A DNA stretch of 64,000 nt, taken from positions 17,235,220 through 17,299,219 of the forward strand of contig NC_081546.1 of the NCBI RefSeq assembly GCF_901000735.1; not shown here. The letters are read 5' to 3'. The DNA comes from Corylus avellana. Lineage: Eukaryota > Streptophyta > Magnoliopsida > Fagales > Betulaceae. How positions within the stretch are numbered: position 1 is the stretch's first letter. The text below holds more notes on this DNA, generated by a model, which saw only the letters and a list, made by a program, of their open reading frames with translations, did no database searches and was not told where the DNA came from.

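Noticed and set aside
62484..62888. A 134-codon frame in intron 19.
   Set aside because: Low-complexity, hydrophobic by T-richness, no start context or homology recognised.

Overview
The window is plant nuclear DNA. Its plant features are many short GT-AG exons in long AT-rich introns, L1-type LINEs, a Ty1/copia element with a tRNA-iMet-type primer site, TRIM-like mini-LTR elements and MITEs, and a plant cytochrome P450 exon fragment. A woody eudicot is the best guess; Fagales is possible, but I cannot show it from the sequence.

Almost the whole window is one gene on the plus strand: TAF2, the TFIID subunit 2 (TAFII150-like). It starts at 1720 and runs off the right edge. I can place 20 exons, and the first two bases of exon 21 appear to be the last two bases of the window. 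With one copy of exons 13-16, the exons join without a frame break into 819 codons, roughly 60% of a plant TAF2. The fold is that of an M1 aminopeptidase whose zinc-binding residues have been lost. A TATA box and CCAAT boxes lie 90-160 bp upstream of the start, and an LTR-like sequence lies further upstream.

The gene is stretched to over 62 kb by transposons. Intron 4 (10.7 kb) holds LINEs in both orientations, a MITE-like palindrome and a tRNA-Phe gene. Intron 6 (7.8 kb) holds a 936-bp tandem duplication carrying a TRIM, a 280-bp TRIM and opposed LINEs. Intron 8 (13.7 kb) is a nest: an old LINE was split by a second LINE that was itself split by a copia element, then by a solo LTR that was split by a large LINE with ORF1 and ORF2, and then by a third LINE. 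Introns 10 and 11 hold more LINEs and a young 1.2-kb non-autonomous LTR element. Intron 12 holds a palindromic LTR-derived element. Intron 14 holds a captured CYP87-like P450 exon. Intron 18 holds a GC-rich MITE.

Two of the three 100-N gaps look like unmerged contig overlaps. At 11317-11416 the flanks repeat 494 bp with one mismatch. At 51304-51403 the left contig stops inside a 6.1-kb block (45187-51303, TAF2 exons 13-16) that is repeated at 53663-59773. Splicing both copies would break the reading frame, so the second copy is probably the other haplotype rather than a real duplication. The third gap (31478-31577) removes the middle of a LINE ORF2.

I found no operon, CRISPR array or defence system. 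The most unusual object is the 639-bp fold-back at 45014-45652: two inverted LTR-like arms around a single primer-binding site, flanked by a 5-bp target duplication.
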